Origin: Lachnoclostridium sp.
GTDB lineage: Bacteria; Bacillota; Clostridia; Lachnospirales; Lachnospiraceae
Assembly: GCA_021770065.1 (NCBI GenBank)
Contig: JAETRR010000003.1
Location: forward strand, 1 to 64,000
Direction of reading: 5' to 3'
DNA: 64,000 bases
The translations under genes were made by a program, and so were the position numbers. The notes beneath the pieces were generated by a model, which was not told where the DNA came from, did no database searches, and saw only the letters and a list, made by a program, of their open reading frames with translations. Below are positions 46,099-55,185 of this stretch, piece by piece; within the stretch, counting starts at the first letter, position 1, and each line of letters starts with the position of its first letter.

Positions 46099-48234
46099 AT
46101 GAGCGTATTAACAGATTTGATTTATGGCGGCTCTAACGCCGTTGCAGGGCTGACTGAGAACGCAGTCAATGACGCGATTGCAAAGCACGGGGAGGACAAG
46201 AAGGTTGCTATGCCGGATACGGCATATTTCCTGCCGACTATCTATGCGGCAACGGGCGTGAAGGTGAGTAAGTTAGGAGATCTGCCGGCCTGTGTAGGCG
46301 TGCTGAAGAGCCTGATTACCAACAAGGAGGATTTGGGCGAAGCTTTGAATGCGGGCCTCGCCACAGCCGTAGGAGCGGAGATTATCGAGGCTCTGAAGTA
46401 TGTGGAGAGCGCAGATCCTTATGCGGAGGACAGCGGAATCGGCTTTGTTCCGGACCCGATCATCCGTTCCCTCGGCGTTCCGCTGGTAACCGGCGATATC
46501 CCCGGCGTGGCCGTTGTGCTGGGCAAGGCGGATGACGCTTCCCATGTAGTGGATGTAGTAAAGGATTATCAGAGCAAGGGTATTATGACTTTCCTGATTG
46601 GCGATGTGATTGAGCAGTGTATGGAGGGCGGCGTGAAGATCGGTCTTGACTTCCGTGTAGTTCCCCTGGGACATGATGTGACTTCTGTGATTCATGTAGT
46701 GACCGTTGCCATCCGTGCAGCTCTGATCTTTGGTAATGTGACGCCGGGCGATCTGCCGGGACTGCTTGCTTATACCAAGGAGAGAGTACCTGCTTTTGTA
46801 AATACATTCGGAGCATTGAACGAAGTAGTAGTATCCGCAGGAGCGGGCGCTATTGCACTGGGCTTCCCGGTAGTGGTGGATGTGGATCTCGGCGAGAATC
46901 AGGTTCCGGGCGCACTGGAGTCCGTAACGGATCATGCTGTGACTGTGAAGAAGTCCTTAGAGCTTCGCAATATTAAAATTAAGGTGAAAGAGCTTCCCAT
47001 TCCCGTTGCATTTGCTTCCGCATTTGAGGGCGAGATTATCCGTAAGGGCGATATGCAGGTTGAGTTCAGCTCCCATAAGCAGCCTACCTGTGAGCTGGTT
47101 CAGACGAGAGCGGACAGCGAGGTTGAGGATCACAAGATCACCATTGTCGGCGGCGATCTGGATGAACTGGAGGCAGGCGGAACGTATGCGCTGGCTACCT
47201 TTGTGGAGGTTGCAGGAGCCAAGATGCAGTCTGACTTTGAGTCTGTAATCGAGCGTAAGATTCATGCATGGTTTAACTATATGGAAGGTGTTATGCACAC
47301 CGGCCAGAGAAATCAGATTCGTGTCCGTATCAATAAGGAAGCATTTGAGAAAGGTCTGCGTCTGACCCATTTTGCAGAGGTTCTCTATGCAATGATTATG
47401 GACGAGTTTGATATTGTTGTGGATAAATGTCAGATTACCATGGTGACGGATGCAGCCAAGGTACAGGAGATTCTGGACGGAACGGCTATGCCGGCTTATG
47501 CGGCAAGAGATCAGAGACTGGAGTCCCTGACAGACGAGAGTGTAGATGTATTCTATACCTGTACATTGTGCCAGTCCTTTGCTCCCTCTCACTGCTGCGT
47601 AGTAACGCCTGAGAGACTGGGACTTTGCGGAGCCGTTTCCTGGCTGGATGCAAAGGCTACCAAGGAGCTGACACCTACCGGTCCCTGCCAGCCCATTTCC
47701 AAGGAAGGCTGCGAGGATGAAGTGAAGGGTGTATATCCGGATGTGAACCGTATGGTGGAGCAGGCTACCCAGGGCGCCCTTTCCAAGGTTACTCTGTACT
47801 CCATTATGGAAGATCCCATGACCTCCTGCGGATGCTTTGAGTGTATCTGCGGCATTGAGCCGTTCTCCAACGGCGTTATCATTGCCAACCGTGAGTATGC
47901 AGGCATGACGCCTCTGGGAATGACCTTCGGCGAGCTGGCTTCCATGACGGGCGGCGGTGTTCAGACTCCCGGATTTATGGGACACGGCAGACACTTTATT
48001 GCTTCCAAGAAGTTTATGAGCGCAGAGGGCGGCTTTGAGCGTATCGTATGGATGCCCAAGGAGCTGAAGGATGATGTGGCTGAGCGGCTGAATAAGTCTG
48101 CGAAGGAGAAGTATGGTATTGATAACTTCTGTGATATGATCGCGGACGAGACCGTTGCTACGGATGAGGAGACCCTGATGGCGTTCCTGACCGAGAAAGG
48201 ACATCCGGTATTGGGATTGGATCCTATTATGTAA
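46099..48234 (+). CDS. acsB: CO dehydrogenase/acetyl-CoA synthase, acetyl-CoA synthase (beta) subunit
   Basis: CTLCQSFAPSHCCVVTPERLGLCGAVSWLDAKATKELTPTGPCQPI..MEDPMTSCGCFECICGIEPFSNGVIIANREYAGMTPLGMTFGELASMTGGGVQTPGFMGHGRHFI. Confidence 0.95.
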   Translation: MSVLTDLIYGGSNAVAGLTENAVNDAIAKHGEDKKVAMPDTAYFLPTIYAATGVKVSKLGDLPACVGVLKSLITNKEDLGEALNAGLATAVGAEIIEALKYVESADPYAEDSGIGFVPDPIIRSLGVPLVTGDIPGVAVVLGKADDASHVVDVVKDYQSKGIMTFLIGDVIEQCMEGGVKIGLDFRVVPLGHDVTSVIHVVTVAIRAALIFGNVTPGDLPGLLAYTKERVPAFVNTFGALNEVVVSAGAGAIALGFPVVVDVDLGENQVPGALESVTDHAVTVKKSLELRNIKIKVKELPIPVAFASAFEGEIIRKGDMQVEFSSHKQPTCELVQTRADSEVEDHKITIVGGDLDELEAGGTYALATFVEVAGAKMQSDFESVIERKIHAWFNYMEGVMHTGQRNQIRVRINKEAFEKGLRLTHFAEVLYAMIMDEFDIVVDKCQITMVTDAAKVQEILDGTAMPAYAARDQRLESLTDESVDVFYTCTLCQSFAPSHCCVVTPERLGLCGAVSWLDAKATKELTPTGPCQPISKEGCEDEVKGVYPDVNRMVEQATQGALSKVTLYSIMEDPMTSCGCFECICGIEPFSNGVIIANREYAGMTPLGMTFGELASMTGGGVQTPGFMGHGRHFIASKKFMSAEGGFERIVWMPKELKDDVAERLNKSAKEKYGIDNFCDMIADETVATDEETLMAFLTEKGHPVLGLDPIM

Positions 48235-48247
48235 TTTATGTCTTTAA

Positions 48248-48375
48248 GGTATACCCTTCGGGTACCCCATTAATACATGCCCCTTCGGGGCAGGCGGACT
48301 TCGTCCGATATGGTATACCCTTCGGGTACCCCATTAATACATGCCCCTTTGGGGCAGGCGGACTTTGTCCGATAA
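48248..48375 (+). repeat. Tandem repeat 2 x 64 bp, each with three small hairpins, after acsB
   Basis: GGTATACCCTTCGGGTACCCCATTAATACATGCCCCTTYGGGGCAGGCGGACTTYGTCCGATA at 48248 and 48312. Confidence 0.95.
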
Positions 48376-48424
48376 GGTATGAGTTTGCATAGGCGATGAT
48401 TAAGTGAAATAATTGGTAAATGAG

Positions 48425-48474
48425 AGATTCCCCCGTTTACAGTTTGAAAGGCTGGGACGGGGGAATTTTAGATG
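48425..48474 (+). terminator. Candidate terminator
   Basis: ATTCCCCCGT..ACGGGGGAATTTTA. Confidence 0.5.
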
Positions 48475-48554
48475 TTAAGAATGGAATTCTCAAAGCTGCC
48501 TGGCTGATGCAGTAAAGAACGAAAGGGAGACTTTTTGTCAAGGGAGGAATTCTT

Positions 48555-48920
48555 ATGATGCTGAAACGAATTCGGCAGGATTTTACTGTTTGTACAGTTG
48601 CTGATGATAGTGAAATTGACTTGGCTAAGGAATTCTGCTTTGTGGGGAAGACGGATGAGGAGATTTCTCTGGTCTGTATTACGGAGGATGTGCCGGAGTA
48701 TACCCTGCGAAGGGAAGATGGATGGAGGGCTTTCCGAATAGAAGGGGCGCTTGATTTTTCGTTGATTGGGATTCTGTCGGGGATTTCCGGCTTGCTTGCG
48801 GAGGCAGAGATTGGGATTTTTGTGGTGTCTACTTATCGGACGGATTATGTGCTGGTGAAAAAGACACAGTACCAGAAAGCGCTTGCGGTTCTCGCAGCAG
48901 CAGGGTATGAGATAAGTTAA
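48555..48920 (+). CDS. ACT-domain (CASTOR-like) small protein
   Basis: DEEISLVCITEDVPEYTLRREDGWRAFRIEGALDFSLIGILSGISGLLAEAEIGIFVVSTYRTDYVLVKKTQYQKALAVL. Confidence 0.8.
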   Translation: MMLKRIRQDFTVCTVADDSEIDLAKEFCFVGKTDEEISLVCITEDVPEYTLRREDGWRAFRIEGALDFSLIGILSGISGLLAEAEIGIFVVSTYRTDYVLVKKTQYQKALAVLAAAGYEIS

Positions 48921-49139
48921 GAGAACGGAAGATGAAAAGAAACAGATTTTCCTTGGGGATTCCTTAATGCATACTGGAGAGTATTGCCTGTTGGAGATGA
49001 ACTGAAAAATGCCACGAAAAGTAGCAGAAAATCCACCTAAGCTACTCTTACTTTCTTGTTTTGTAATGTGTGGTTTCCTATACTAAAGCCGTAAAAAAAC
49101 GGAAAATATTATGGAACGGGAATAGGAGGATTGACAGAT

Positions 49140-50027
49140 ATGACATTTGGAGAAAAATTAAAATCCATTCGTAAACAGGCAGGAATGTCCCAGGAAAAGC
49201 TGGCGGAGAAGCTTGGGGTATCCAGACAGGCGGTTACCAAATGGGAGACAGATGCAGGAATTCCGGATATTGAAAATATCATGGCCATTTCTGCGTTATT
49301 TCATATTTCTATTGATGAATTGTTGTCGAATACGGTGGCAAACAGCAGTCAGCCGGATTATCTCTACGAAAGTGTGACGGAATATGATGTGGATCGCCCA
49401 AAGGATTACGATATCAATCTGGGCGGCGCTCATGAAGTCTTTTTATCCGGCTGTGAGGGGGAGAAGATTCGTATTCGGCTTACATCTAATATCCTGCCGT
49501 CATTGGAACAGGATTTTAAGGTGAAGATTGATGACAACAGGAATAGTATGGATGTGGACATCAGCCGCAGAAGCACGGTGACGGAAGCCTCGGCAAAAGA
49601 TGGGGTGACAGTATTTTTGCAGATCCCGCTGCAATATTTGAAAAAGATGGAACTTGCAGTAAATGGGGAACGGGTTGAGGTAAGGAACCTGGAATGCGAG
49701 AACCTGGAACTTGATTTAAAGGTAAGGCAGCTGGAGCTTTGGGATATAGTCGGGCCGGTGGAAATTGACTGCAATCTGGACATGGATATCCGCTGTCATT
49801 CTTTGAATGGGGAGATAGCGGTGAATCAGATATCGTCATCCTCCCGGATGGGGGTGCCAAAAGAAACGGATTTTGCCGCTGTCTGCAAAGGGATTGGTAC
49901 GCGTATATTTTATGAGAGGGATGGAAAACAGGCAGAGAGCTTTTCCAATCCGGAGGCGGAACAGGTGATTGAATTGAATGGGATCAAGAGTGAACTTGTG
50001 ATCTACCTGTTGGAACAGGAACGGTAA
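49140..50027 (+). CDS. XRE-family HTH regulator with C-terminal DUF4097-like beta domain
   Basis: MTFGEKLKSIRKQAGMSQEKLAEKLGVSRQAVTKWETDAGIPDIENIMAISALFHISIDELL; ATG 49140 preceded by AGGAGG. Confidence 0.88.
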   Translation: MTFGEKLKSIRKQAGMSQEKLAEKLGVSRQAVTKWETDAGIPDIENIMAISALFHISIDELLSNTVANSSQPDYLYESVTEYDVDRPKDYDINLGGAHEVFLSGCEGEKIRIRLTSNILPSLEQDFKVKIDDNRNSMDVDISRRSTVTEASAKDGVTVFLQIPLQYLKKMELAVNGERVEVRNLECENLELDLKVRQLELWDIVGPVEIDCNLDMDIRCHSLNGEIAVNQISSSSRMGVPKETDFAAVCKGIGTRIFYERDGKQAESFSNPEAEQVIELNGIKSELVIYLLEQER

Positions 50028-50158
50028 TTCATATTATTTTTGGGAAATAAATTGCTATGTAAGTTACATTATGTTAGGATAATGCTATACCAAAGATGAT
50101 CCGTTACAAATGATAGAAAATCAGAATAAAAACGAGAGAATCGAGGTATCTACATAGT

Positions 50159-51082
50159 ATGGATCAGAAAGGAAAATCTACGCAGGAAGTCAAGTATGCC
50201 ATAAAGGACAGTGTCTTTACGGACTTATTTAAGATTCCGAAGCATTTGCTGCAATTGTATCAGGCACTGCATCCGGAGGAGAAAGATTTAACAGAAGACA
50301 GTATCAGCAATGTGACGATTAAAAATGTTTTTCTGGATCAGCCATATAATGATCTTGGCTTTCAAGTTGGAGAAAAGCTGGTAGTGTTAGTGGAGGCACA
50401 AGCGAGCTGGACGGCTAATATTATAGTAAGAAGTCTTTTGTATCTCGCCCAGACCTATCAAGAATATATTGAGGGCACCGGACAAAACGTATATACAAGC
50501 AAAAAACTAAAATTACCAAAGCCGGAGTTGTATGTAATTTATACAGGAAAACGAAAGACAAGGCCGGAGTTTCTATATTTATCCAAGGAATTTTTTGGAG
50601 GAGATGAATGTGCGGTTGAAGTAAAGGTAAAGATGATATATGATGGGGAAAAAGGAGATATTATAAACCAATATGTGACTTTTACCAAGATTTATAGTGG
50701 GCAGGTGAAGCTGTATGGCAGAACCAGAAAAGCCGTTTTGGAAACGATTCGTATATGCAAAGATCAGGATGTCTTGCGGGAGTATCTGGAACACAGGGAA
50801 AAGGAGGTTGTAGATATTATGATGACATTATTTGATGATGAATATATTTATCGGACCTTTATTGCCAGCAAGGTGAAAGAAGCTGAGGAAAAGGGGGAAA
50901 AAAGAGGGGAAAAAAGAGGAGAAAAAAGAGCAGAAAAAAGAGCAGAAAAGAAAGCGGAGGAGAAAGCGAAAGAAACTACTCGGAAGTTATATGAAAAAGG
51001 CAGTTCCCTGGAAGATATTGCAGAGGTTCTGGACGTACCGGTGGAAAAAATAAGGCAATGGCTGGGCTTAGATTCTGTATAG
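50159..51082 (+). CDS. Rpn family recombination-promoting nuclease/putative transposase
   Basis: YAIKDSVFTDLFKIPKHLLQLYQALHPEEKDLTEDSISNVTIKNVFLDQPYNDLGFQVGEKLVVLVEAQASWTANIIVRSLLYLAQTYQEYI. Confidence 0.85.
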   Translation: MDQKGKSTQEVKYAIKDSVFTDLFKIPKHLLQLYQALHPEEKDLTEDSISNVTIKNVFLDQPYNDLGFQVGEKLVVLVEAQASWTANIIVRSLLYLAQTYQEYIEGTGQNVYTSKKLKLPKPELYVIYTGKRKTRPEFLYLSKEFFGGDECAVEVKVKMIYDGEKGDIINQYVTFTKIYSGQVKLYGRTRKAVLETIRICKDQDVLREYLEHREKEVVDIMMTLFDDEYIYRTFIASKVKEAEEKGEKRGEKRGEKRAEKRAEKKAEEKAKETTRKLYEKGSSLEDIAEVLDVPVEKIRQWLGLDSV

Positions 51083-51238
51083 CGGCTAAAAAGCAGTTAA
51101 AAAGCAATGGCTATGACTAAAATGTGGAACTTGTGATTTTGTGGGCGGTTCCACATTTTCTTTATATTTTTAAGAATATGTGGAACGCTTCTGTAAAGAA
51201 AATTGGATTGGGGAAATTTTTTTAAAAGGGAGGTATCA

Positions 51239-51919
51239 ATGAATATAAAAAATTATTACAAAGAATCCGGCGAGGGCTTTCCCTTGATTTTGCTACATGG
51301 AAATGGTGAGAATCATGAGTATTTCATTCACCAAATCGCCGAGTTTTCAAAAACTCACCGGGTATTAGCGCTGGATACAAGAGGCCATGGAAAAACGCCA
51401 AGGGGTGATGCACCCTTTACTATTGCGCAGTTTGCAGAGGACTTAAAAGTTTTTATGGAAAAACGGGAAATTAAAAAGGCGGATATTTTAGGATTTTCTG
51501 ATGGCGGCAATATCGCTATGGTATTTGCCATGAAGTATCCGGACTGTGTTCGAAATCTGATTTTAAATGGAGCCAATCTGGATGGAAAAGGAGTAAAAGC
51601 ATCGGTGCAGATTCCGATTATTTTGGGTTATCGGCTCGCCGGTCTCTTTGCATCTAAAAGTCCCAGGGCCTGCCACAATGCGGAACTGCTTGGGCTGATG
51701 GTTCATGATCCCAATGTGAAACCGAAGGATTTGAGGAAAATTCGGGCGAGAACGCTGGTGATCGCAGGCACAAAGGATATGATTAAGCGCTCCCATACGG
51801 AATTGATTGCCCATAATATCACAGGGGCGGAGCTGGTCTTTCTGGAGGGGGATCATTTTATTGCCAATAAGAGGCCGGAGGCGTTTAATGAGGTGGTGGA
51901 AAGATTTTTGCAAACATAA
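51239..51919 (+). CDS. Alpha/beta hydrolase
   Basis: GFPLILLHGNGENHEYFIHQIAEFSKTHRVLALDTRGHGKTPRG..ADILGFSDGGNIAMVFAMKYP. Confidence 0.92.
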   Translation: MNIKNYYKESGEGFPLILLHGNGENHEYFIHQIAEFSKTHRVLALDTRGHGKTPRGDAPFTIAQFAEDLKVFMEKREIKKADILGFSDGGNIAMVFAMKYPDCVRNLILNGANLDGKGVKASVQIPIILGYRLAGLFASKSPRACHNAELLGLMVHDPNVKPKDLRKIRARTLVIAGTKDMIKRSHTELIAHNITGAELVFLEGDHFIANKRPEAFNEVVERFLQT

Positions 51920-51947
51920 ATATGCTATTTGTTGAGACTTTTATTGC

Positions 51948-52438
51948 TTATAAATGTTTGGGAAACTGTTTACATTTTTCTTCCAATAAAACGAAATCAT
52001 TACATCTTCTTGCTAATGCTGTTATATTACCCTTGTTTAATTTGTGCTTATATAATTCTAAAGCATTATTTTTTATCTTATCCTGCAGTTTCCTGATGAT
52101 ACGATATTCAGACATTAAAAGTTTTTTATACTGCGGATTTTTAACTCTGGGGATGTCTATATATGTATATGCTCCCTCAAGTACCGGGAACATATTATTA
52201 ATATTGATTACGGCATAATTTCCCACCTTTATAAAGTCCAGTCCGTTTTTCATATGTTCATGCTTGGGTTTAAAAGAAGATAGGGGTGCAAAATATTTCA
52301 TATAATTTATATCAAAAAGAATACCAATATATTTTTTTTGTTGTGCTGTCCGGGCTGTTTGTTTTGAAATAGATGTGGAGCATAAGGAATAAGATAATCT
52401 ACATATTTCGGATTAATTTCATATATTGCGATTGCCAT
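51948..52438 (-). pseudogene. ToxN/AbiQ-family type III toxin, split by a frameshift at an A8 tract (52332-52339); functional status unknown
   Basis: N-part MAIAIYEINPKYVDYLIPYAPHLFQNKQPGQHNKK (from 52438); -1 shift gives KYIGILFDINYMKYFAPLSSFKPKHEHM..INNMFPVLEGAYTYIDIPRVKNPQYKKLLMSEYRIIRKLQDKI..FVLLEEKCKQF, resembling ToxN/AbiQ. Confidence 0.82.
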
Positions 52439-52488
52439 TTTTGCTTCCTTCTGCAGAAAATGGGGCGGAAAATCCGTCCCACTGTCAA

Positions 52489-52597
52489 GTTCGCACTTTG
52501 AGTGGCGAAACACTCACGTATAACTGTCTCGCTTAGGGCTGAGATATGCCCACTCATAACTGTCTCTGTTAAAGGTCGAGATATACCTACTGTTAAG
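52489..52597 (-). ncRNA. Type III antitoxin RNA repeat array (ToxI/antiQ-like): three ~36-nt repeats
   Basis: Minus strand: CTTAACAGTAGGTATATCTCGACCTTTAACAGAGAC (36) / AGTTATGAGTGGGCATATCTCAGCCCTAAGCGAGAC (36) / AGTTATACGTGAGTGTTTCGCCACTCAAAGTGCGAAC (37); hairpins AGGT..ACCT, GGGC..GCCC, GAGTG..CACTC. Confidence 0.8.
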
Positions 52598-52797
52598 CCG
52601 AATGGCATTAACCTATATTTAGTATACTCAAGTGACCCGAAAATAGCAATAGCATTTTAAATTATATTTTTGCAAGCAGCGGATTTGGAATATCATTTGT
52701 GCATGTATTTGTGAGATAAAAGAAGAGTGCGATCAGGTATGCATACAGTTGGAAATAAAACCGATGAAAATGATAGCACTCAACCGATAAAATAACT

Positions 52798-52841
52798 ATT
52801 TCAATCCACATATGAATTAATACATCAAAAATTCATATGAC
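52798..52841 (-). repeat. Orphan CRISPR-repeat-like element with altered stem, upstream of cas3
   Basis: Minus strand GT-CATATGAATT-TTTGATGTATT-AATTCATATG-TGGATTGAAAT versus array repeat GT-CATCCTCC-GCAT-GGAGGATG-TGGATTGAAAT. Confidence 0.7.
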
Positions 52842-53009
52842 AAAAATGTTGACTTTAATGTTTAAAGCATACAAAAATCAACTGTAGCTATCATAACATA
52901 GCGAAAATTAAAGGTAAAGCAGAAAATATTAGCAATAGCTATTGATATATAAATAATAATATGATATATTACCAATAAATTAACTGAATTATTTTTTGGA
53001 GTTATTGCA

Positions 53010-55151
53010 ATGGAAAATCGATTACAATACCTGGCTCATAAAACAGAAGACAGGGAACAAACAGTTTTACAGCATTTAACCGGAACCTCTGAGCTTTCCG
53101 AGCGGTTTGCCTCAGCCTTTGGAAAGGGGAAACAGGGTGAAATGGCAGGATATTTACATGATATTGGAAAATACTCCCAATTGTTTCAAGAAAGAATCCA
53201 AAACCCAGAGTGTACAAAAAGATGCGACCACTCAACTGCCGGTGCAATAGAAGCTTTTAACCGGAGACAGCTCTATGTGGCAATGTGTATCCTGGGCCAT
53301 CACGGCGGTCTTCTGAATATGGGAGGGAAAATGGATACCAGTGAGGACGGAACGGTTCAGGGACGTTTGAGAAAAGGTATGGAGGGAAAGATACCGGATT
53401 ATAGTATATGGAAAGAGCTCTGTCCCAACAGAAATTTTGAGCATGTTCCGGAGATAGATGCTCACCAAACGGAATTTGAGCGATACATGGAGATAAAGAT
53501 GCTCTATTCATCCCTTGTGGATGCCGATTTTTTAGACACAGAGAATTTCATGGAGGATGGGACTGCTCCAAGAGGAGACTATGATAATTTAGAGCAGTTA
53601 AAGAAACGTCTGGAAAATTATTTGGAAAATAAGAGATGGCTGGATTCAAAAGCCGGAATCAATGGGATGCGTACGGAGATCTTAGAGACGGCTGCAGAGC
53701 AGGGAAGAAAGCAAACAAGAGGAATCTACACGCTGACCGTACCGACCGGAGGAGGGAAAACTATAAGCTCTCTGCGTTTTGCCCTGCACCATGGGGCAGA
53801 GCATGGCTTAGAACGGATTATCTATGTAATTCCATACGTAAATGTCATAGAACAGACTGCAGAGAAATTTCGAGAGATATTAGGAAGCAGGAATGTACTG
53901 GAGCATCATTCCAATGTAATATATGATGAAGAAGATGAGCAGGAGCAGCGACGGTTTCAATTGGCAAGTGAAAACTGGGACATGCCGGTGATTATTACAA
54001 CAGCAGTTATGTTCTTTGAATCTCTATTTCATAACAAGCCGTCACGATGCAGAAAGCTTCATAATATTGCAAACAGCGTGATTATATATGATGAAGTGCA
54101 GATGCTTCCCGTAAGCCATTGGATTCCCTGTATTCATGCATTGGAAGAATTATCAAAATCCTATAGAACCACCCAGGTGCTTTGCACGGCAACGCAGCCG
54201 GCAGTGGAATTCCCCCAGAAAACATTTCCTTACGAAATAATAAAGGGACCCAAAAGGTATTTTGGAAAATTCAAAAGAGTGACCTTTCGAAACACCGGCT
54301 TGATTACCTTGGAGGAGGTAGCAGAAAGGATAGGGGGCAGTGAGCAGGTGCTGTGTATTGTGAACACAAAGCGGACAGCCCAAAGCTTGTATCATATGGT
54401 GCCGGAAAAAGAGGGTGTTTTTCATTTGACAACCATGATGATTCCCGTACATAGAAAAGAAGTCCTAAAACAAATCAAAGAAAGGCTTAAAGAGGGAAAG
54501 CCGTGCAAGGTCATTGCCACATCATTGGTAGAGGCAGGCGTGGACTTGGATTTTCCGTATGTTATGAGAGAACAGGCAGGCTTAGATTCCATTTTACAGG
54601 CGGCAGGCAGATGCAATCGAAATGGCAGCAGGAATTCCCGGGAGAGCATAACAGAGGTATTTGAACTGGAGGGGCGCATTCCGCCGTCTATCCGGCAGCA
54701 GGTGGATGCGGCACGTTATGTTATGAGGCAGTATGAAGAATGGGATTCTTTGGAGGCCATAGAGGCTTACTTCAAATTTTGGAGAGAACTTCGGGGAAAG
54801 GAGAATCTGGATCAGAAACGGGTGATGGAAAAGGTGAACCAGTTTGCATTTCGTGATATAGCAGAGGTGTTTCGGTTCATTGAAAATGATACCTATACAG
54901 TTTATATTCCCTGGAGGGAAGATGGTGAGGAACTGATAAACCGGCTTAGATATGGCTTCTACGACAAGGCATTGTTCCGGGCGTTGGGAAGATATGGGGT
55001 GAATGTTTTCGAGCTTCATTACAGAGATCTGGTACGACGGGGAAATGTGGAGTTGATAAATGGCATTGCGGTTTTGGCAAACAGGAACCTTTACCATGAA
55101 GATACGGGATTAGAATTTCAGACAGAGGAGGGGATTGCCATATTTTGTTGA
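53010..55151 (+). CDS. cas3: CRISPR-associated helicase/nuclease Cas3 (type I-C)
   Basis: YLHDIGKYSQLFQERI (HD); TLTVPTGGGKTISSLRFALHH; IIYDEVQMLP; SLVEAGVDLDFPYVMREQAGLDSILQAAGRCNRNG. Confidence 0.95.
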   Translation: MENRLQYLAHKTEDREQTVLQHLTGTSELSERFASAFGKGKQGEMAGYLHDIGKYSQLFQERIQNPECTKRCDHSTAGAIEAFNRRQLYVAMCILGHHGGLLNMGGKMDTSEDGTVQGRLRKGMEGKIPDYSIWKELCPNRNFEHVPEIDAHQTEFERYMEIKMLYSSLVDADFLDTENFMEDGTAPRGDYDNLEQLKKRLENYLENKRWLDSKAGINGMRTEILETAAEQGRKQTRGIYTLTVPTGGGKTISSLRFALHHGAEHGLERIIYVIPYVNVIEQTAEKFREILGSRNVLEHHSNVIYDEEDEQEQRRFQLASENWDMPVIITTAVMFFESLFHNKPSRCRKLHNIANSVIIYDEVQMLPVSHWIPCIHALEELSKSYRTTQVLCTATQPAVEFPQKTFPYEIIKGPKRYFGKFKRVTFRNTGLITLEEVAERIGGSEQVLCIVNTKRTAQSLYHMVPEKEGVFHLTTMMIPVHRKEVLKQIKERLKEGKPCKVIATSLVEAGVDLDFPYVMREQAGLDSILQAAGRCNRNGSRNSRESITEVFELEGRIPPSIRQQVDAARYVMRQYEEWDSLEAIEAYFKFWRELRGKENLDQKRVMEKVNQFAFRDIAEVFRFIENDTYTVYIPWREDGEELINRLRYGFYDKALFRALGRYGVNVFELHYRDLVRRGNVELINGIAVLANRNLYHEDTGLEFQTEEGIAIFC

Positions 55152-55185
55152 ATAATGTGGAAAGAAAATCGAGAGGAGGAAAAAG

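Noticed and set aside
46273-48204. Large antisense ORFs opposite acsB
   Set aside because: Low-complexity mirror of acsB codon usage; no RBS or domain support.
51922-52218. 98-aa plus-strand ORF after the alpha/beta hydrolase
   Set aside because: Antisense to the ToxN-like C-terminal part, which has clear family similarity.
52399-52608. 69-aa minus-strand ORF over the antitoxin repeats
   Set aside because: Overlaps the RNA repeat array and toxin start in another frame; explained better by the ToxI-like RNA.
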